Assembly (NCBI GenBank): GCA_017960065.1 | Contig: JAGCZK010000146.1 | Span: 1 to 8,440, forward strand | From: Paludibacteraceae bacterium | GTDB lineage: Bacteria > Bacteroidota > Bacteroidia > Bacteroidales > Paludibacteraceae | Length of the DNA stretch: 8,440 nt | Direction of reading: 5' to 3' | Shown here: piece after piece, positions 6,927 to 8,440 of the stretch | How positions within the stretch are numbered: the stretch's first letter is position 1 | How the letters are laid out: each line of letters starts with the position of its first letter | Notes under the pieces: generated by a model | The model's database searches: none | The model's input: only the letters and a program-made list of their open reading frames with translations | Told to the model about the DNA's origin: nothing | Translations under genes and position numbers: made by a program

Positions 6927-6970
6927 TCAATAAGAGAAGTCCACGCTTCTTTTATGCTCTGTGGTATTTG
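6912..6970. repeat. Second hairpin sharing an arm with hairpin 1, upstream of mod
   Basis: CAAATACC (6912-6919) pairs with GGTATTTG (6963-6970), GAGC (6923-6926) with GCTC (6956-6959), and ATAAGAGAAG (6930-6939) with CTTCTTTTAT (6946-6955, one G-T pair) around the loop TCCACG. This makes 22 base pairs. The left arm uses bases 6912-6926, which are also the right foot of hairpin 1, so the two cannot form fully together. The loop lies inside GTCCACGCT (6939-6947), which is exactly complementary to AGCGTGGAC (6876-6884) at the tip of hairpin 1. It ends 49 bases before the mod start codon. Confidence 0.7.
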
Positions 6971-7019
6971 TTTGATTACCTGCATCATCGAAAAGTTGCT
7001 GACGCTGAAAAGCATACCT

Positions 7020-8440
7020 ATGAAAGCAACCAAGCAATCGCTGATTGCCGAGATAGAAAAACGTGTCTCGGACAAAATTCTTGAGCAAAGCAATGCCGAC
7101 CTGCTCATCAAACTCATCAACAATGCCGACACGCTCGACGAAGCCATAAACATTGCGGCACTTGGCACCACCTACAAACGAACTGGACTCCATTTTGACA
7201 AGCGGCTCGAAAAGATGAACGATACCATTAAGTATTTCAAGAAAAACGAAGCCCTCTCGTTCCATACCGACGACAGCAAACCTACGCATAAAGTTATTAT
7301 TGGCGACAACTACGAAGCTCTCCAAAATCTGCTCATTCAATATCGTGGCAAAATCGATGTCATCTACATCGACCCGCCATACGGTAAAGATAGTATGGGC
7401 GAATTTGCAGCCACCAACTATAACAATGCGATAACTCGTGACAATCTACTTTCAATGCTCTATCCTCGTTTGACGCTTGCAAAACAACTGCTGTCGGACG
7501 AAGGTGTGATTTTCTGCTCAATCGACGACAAGAACCAGGCGTATGTGAAGTGTTTGTTTGACGAGGTGTTTGGGGAAGGAAACTTCGTAGCTAATCTTCC
7601 AACTATAATGAATTTGAAAGGGAACCAAGATGAATATGGGTTTGCAGGTACACACGAATATACAATTGTATATAGAAAGTCAGAACAAACTCAATTTGGT
7701 CTTTTTGAAATAGAGGAATCTGATGATGAATTTGAAAAATGGGAAGAAGATGAAATCGGTTTTTATAAAAAAGGGGCAAATTTAAAATCAACAGGAGTTA
7801 ATGCTCCTCGCGAAAAACGCCCAAATTTATTTTTCCCAATTTATGTGACTGAAAACGGCGAATTTAGCGTTGATAACGAATTAAGTAATGCCACAAAGGT
7901 TTATCCAATTACAGATAATAAAGAAATGTCATGGCGATGGAGTAAATCAAAATTTCGAAATGAGGCACATAATATCATAGTATCAAAAGAGGATGGAAAG
8001 ATTTCGCTATATAAAAAACAACGACCAGAATTAGGTGAATTGCCTAGCAAAAAACCTAAAACATTATTCTATAAGCCCGAATATAGTAGTGGTAATGGAA
8101 CTTCACAGCACAAATCAATTTTCGGGGATAAAATATTTGGTAATCCTAAGCCGATAGACCTTATTAAGGATTTAATTTATTTGGCAAGCAATGAGGATTC
8201 TATCATTCTCGATTTCTTCGCAGGTTCTGGCACAACAGGTCACGCCGTTCTTGAACAAAATCGTACTGAAGCCAAAGAAGGCGATTTGTTGAGTGAAGCC
8301 CAAGCAGAAGGCAACCGCACCTTTATCCTTTGCCTGCTCAACGAAAAGACCGACACCACGCCCAATGGCATCGCCTACGATGTAACAAGCAAACGCCTCA
8401 AACGCATAATGACTGGCGAATGTTACGACGGCACAAATGA
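7020..8440 (+). CDS. mod: Type III restriction-modification methyltransferase subunit Mod, C-terminus cut by window edge
   Basis: An open frame of 473 complete codons reaches the window edge without a stop. It is an adenine-N6 methyltransferase of the beta order: the catalytic DPPY motif (118-121, in IYIDPPYGKD) comes before the SAM-binding motif DFFAGSGTT (398-406). Between them (about 190-390) lies the target recognition region. An N-terminal helical part (1-90) and the VIIGDNYEAL block (92-101) are typical of type III Mod. With Res it would form the cytoplasmic restriction complex; res is expected beyond the edge. The ATG at 7020 is chosen because it follows the hairpin region and gives the family-like start MKATKQ; in-frame ATGs at 6897 and 6954 fall in the inverted repeats. 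The recognition region is markedly AT-rich compared with both ends of the gene (31/60 GC at 7081-7140, 17/60 at 7681-7740, 32/60 at 8341-8400). Confidence 0.92.
   Translation, partial: MKATKQSLIAEIEKRVSDKILEQSNADLLIKLINNADTLDEAINIAALGTTYKRTGLHFDKRLEKMNDTIKYFKKNEALSFHTDDSKPTHKVIIGDNYEALQNLLIQYRGKIDVIYIDPPYGKDSMGEFAATNYNNAITRDNLLSMLYPRLTLAKQLLSDEGVIFCSIDDKNQAYVKCLFDEVFGEGNFVANLPTIMNLKGNQDEYGFAGTHEYTIVYRKSEQTQFGLFEIEESDDEFEKWEEDEIGFYKKGANLKSTGVNAPREKRPNLFFPIYVTENGEFSVDNELSNATKVYPITDNKEMSWRWSKSKFRNEAHNIIVSKEDGKISLYKKQRPELGELPSKKPKTLFYKPEYSSGNGTSQHKSIFGDKIFGNPKPIDLIKDLIYLASNEDSIILDFFAGSGTTGHAVLEQNRTEAKEGDLLSEAQAEGNRTFILCLLNEKTDTTPNGIAYDVTSKRLKRIMTGECYDGTN

Noticed and set aside
6811..6970. Invertible promoter or integron attC-type recombination site
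   Set aside because: Copies 1 and 2 are separated by only 2 bases, so inversion would change nothing useful; the ends lack GTT/AAC core sites, and no recombinase gene is in the window.
6811..6970. Retron non-coding RNA
   Set aside because: The nested hairpins are suggestive, but the adjacent genes are a nuclease and a methyltransferase; there is no reverse transcriptase in the window.
6768..7019. Upstream extension of mod using ATG 6897 or 6954, or a separate small gene in the mod frame
   Set aside because: The frame is open from 6768 but crosses the inverted repeats, whose base pairing explains the sequence better than coding; the encoded residues do not resemble a Mod N-terminus that I know.
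7767..7776. Homopolymer tract (A6 then G4) in mod as a phase-variation switch
   Set aside because: Too short for slipped-strand switching, and no longer tandem repeat was seen in the visible part of mod.

Overview
The window looks like a chromosomal segment of a Bacteroidales bacterium. The flavodiiron, Na/Pi-PhoU, sirtuin and TrmH proteins read like the versions found in gut Bacteroidales. The promoters match the TAnnTTTG -7 box of Bacteroidota, and the genes mostly lack Shine-Dalgarno sequences. The left part is GC-rich (hand counts: 40 of 60 bases at 4021-4080, 37 of 60 at 4861-4920), which suggests a higher-GC genus. I cannot name the genus from sequence alone.

Region 1 (1-3616, minus strand) is an apparent three-gene operon read right to left: a Na+/phosphate cotransporter with a C-terminal PhoU domain, a class A flavodiiron protein (O2 or NO scavenging), and a bile acid:sodium symporter family transporter that runs off the left edge. 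Gaps are 32 and 2 bases. Region 2 (3617-3734) is a short divergent promoter region with one -7 box on each strand. Region 3 (3735-5284, plus strand) is a two-gene operon with a 2-base gap: a class III-type sirtuin with no zinc-binding cysteines, and a TrmH/SpoU-family RNA methyltransferase, followed by a likely terminator.

Region 4 (about 5285 to the right edge) is an accessory, defence-type island of lower and patchy GC. It opens with a 5'-truncated ORF6N-domain remnant directly behind trmH. Next comes a complete YhcG/DUF1016-family PDDEXK nuclease gene. Then come about 270 non-coding bases with extensive inverted repeats, and finally a type III restriction-modification methyltransferase (Mod) that runs off the right edge. 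The Res partner is expected beyond the edge. The nuclease gene lies between two imperfect direct repeats of about 50 bases. The non-coding stretch before mod holds three related copies of one module in alternating orientation (forward, reverse, forward), so the middle copy can pair with either neighbour and form mutually exclusive hairpins. The centre of mod, the target recognition region, is much more AT-rich than its two ends, as expected from exchange of the specificity domain.

Regions 1-3 look like ordinary core genome. The unusual material is in region 4: the repeat-bounded nuclease gene, the three-copy module in front of mod, and the mosaic mod gene.
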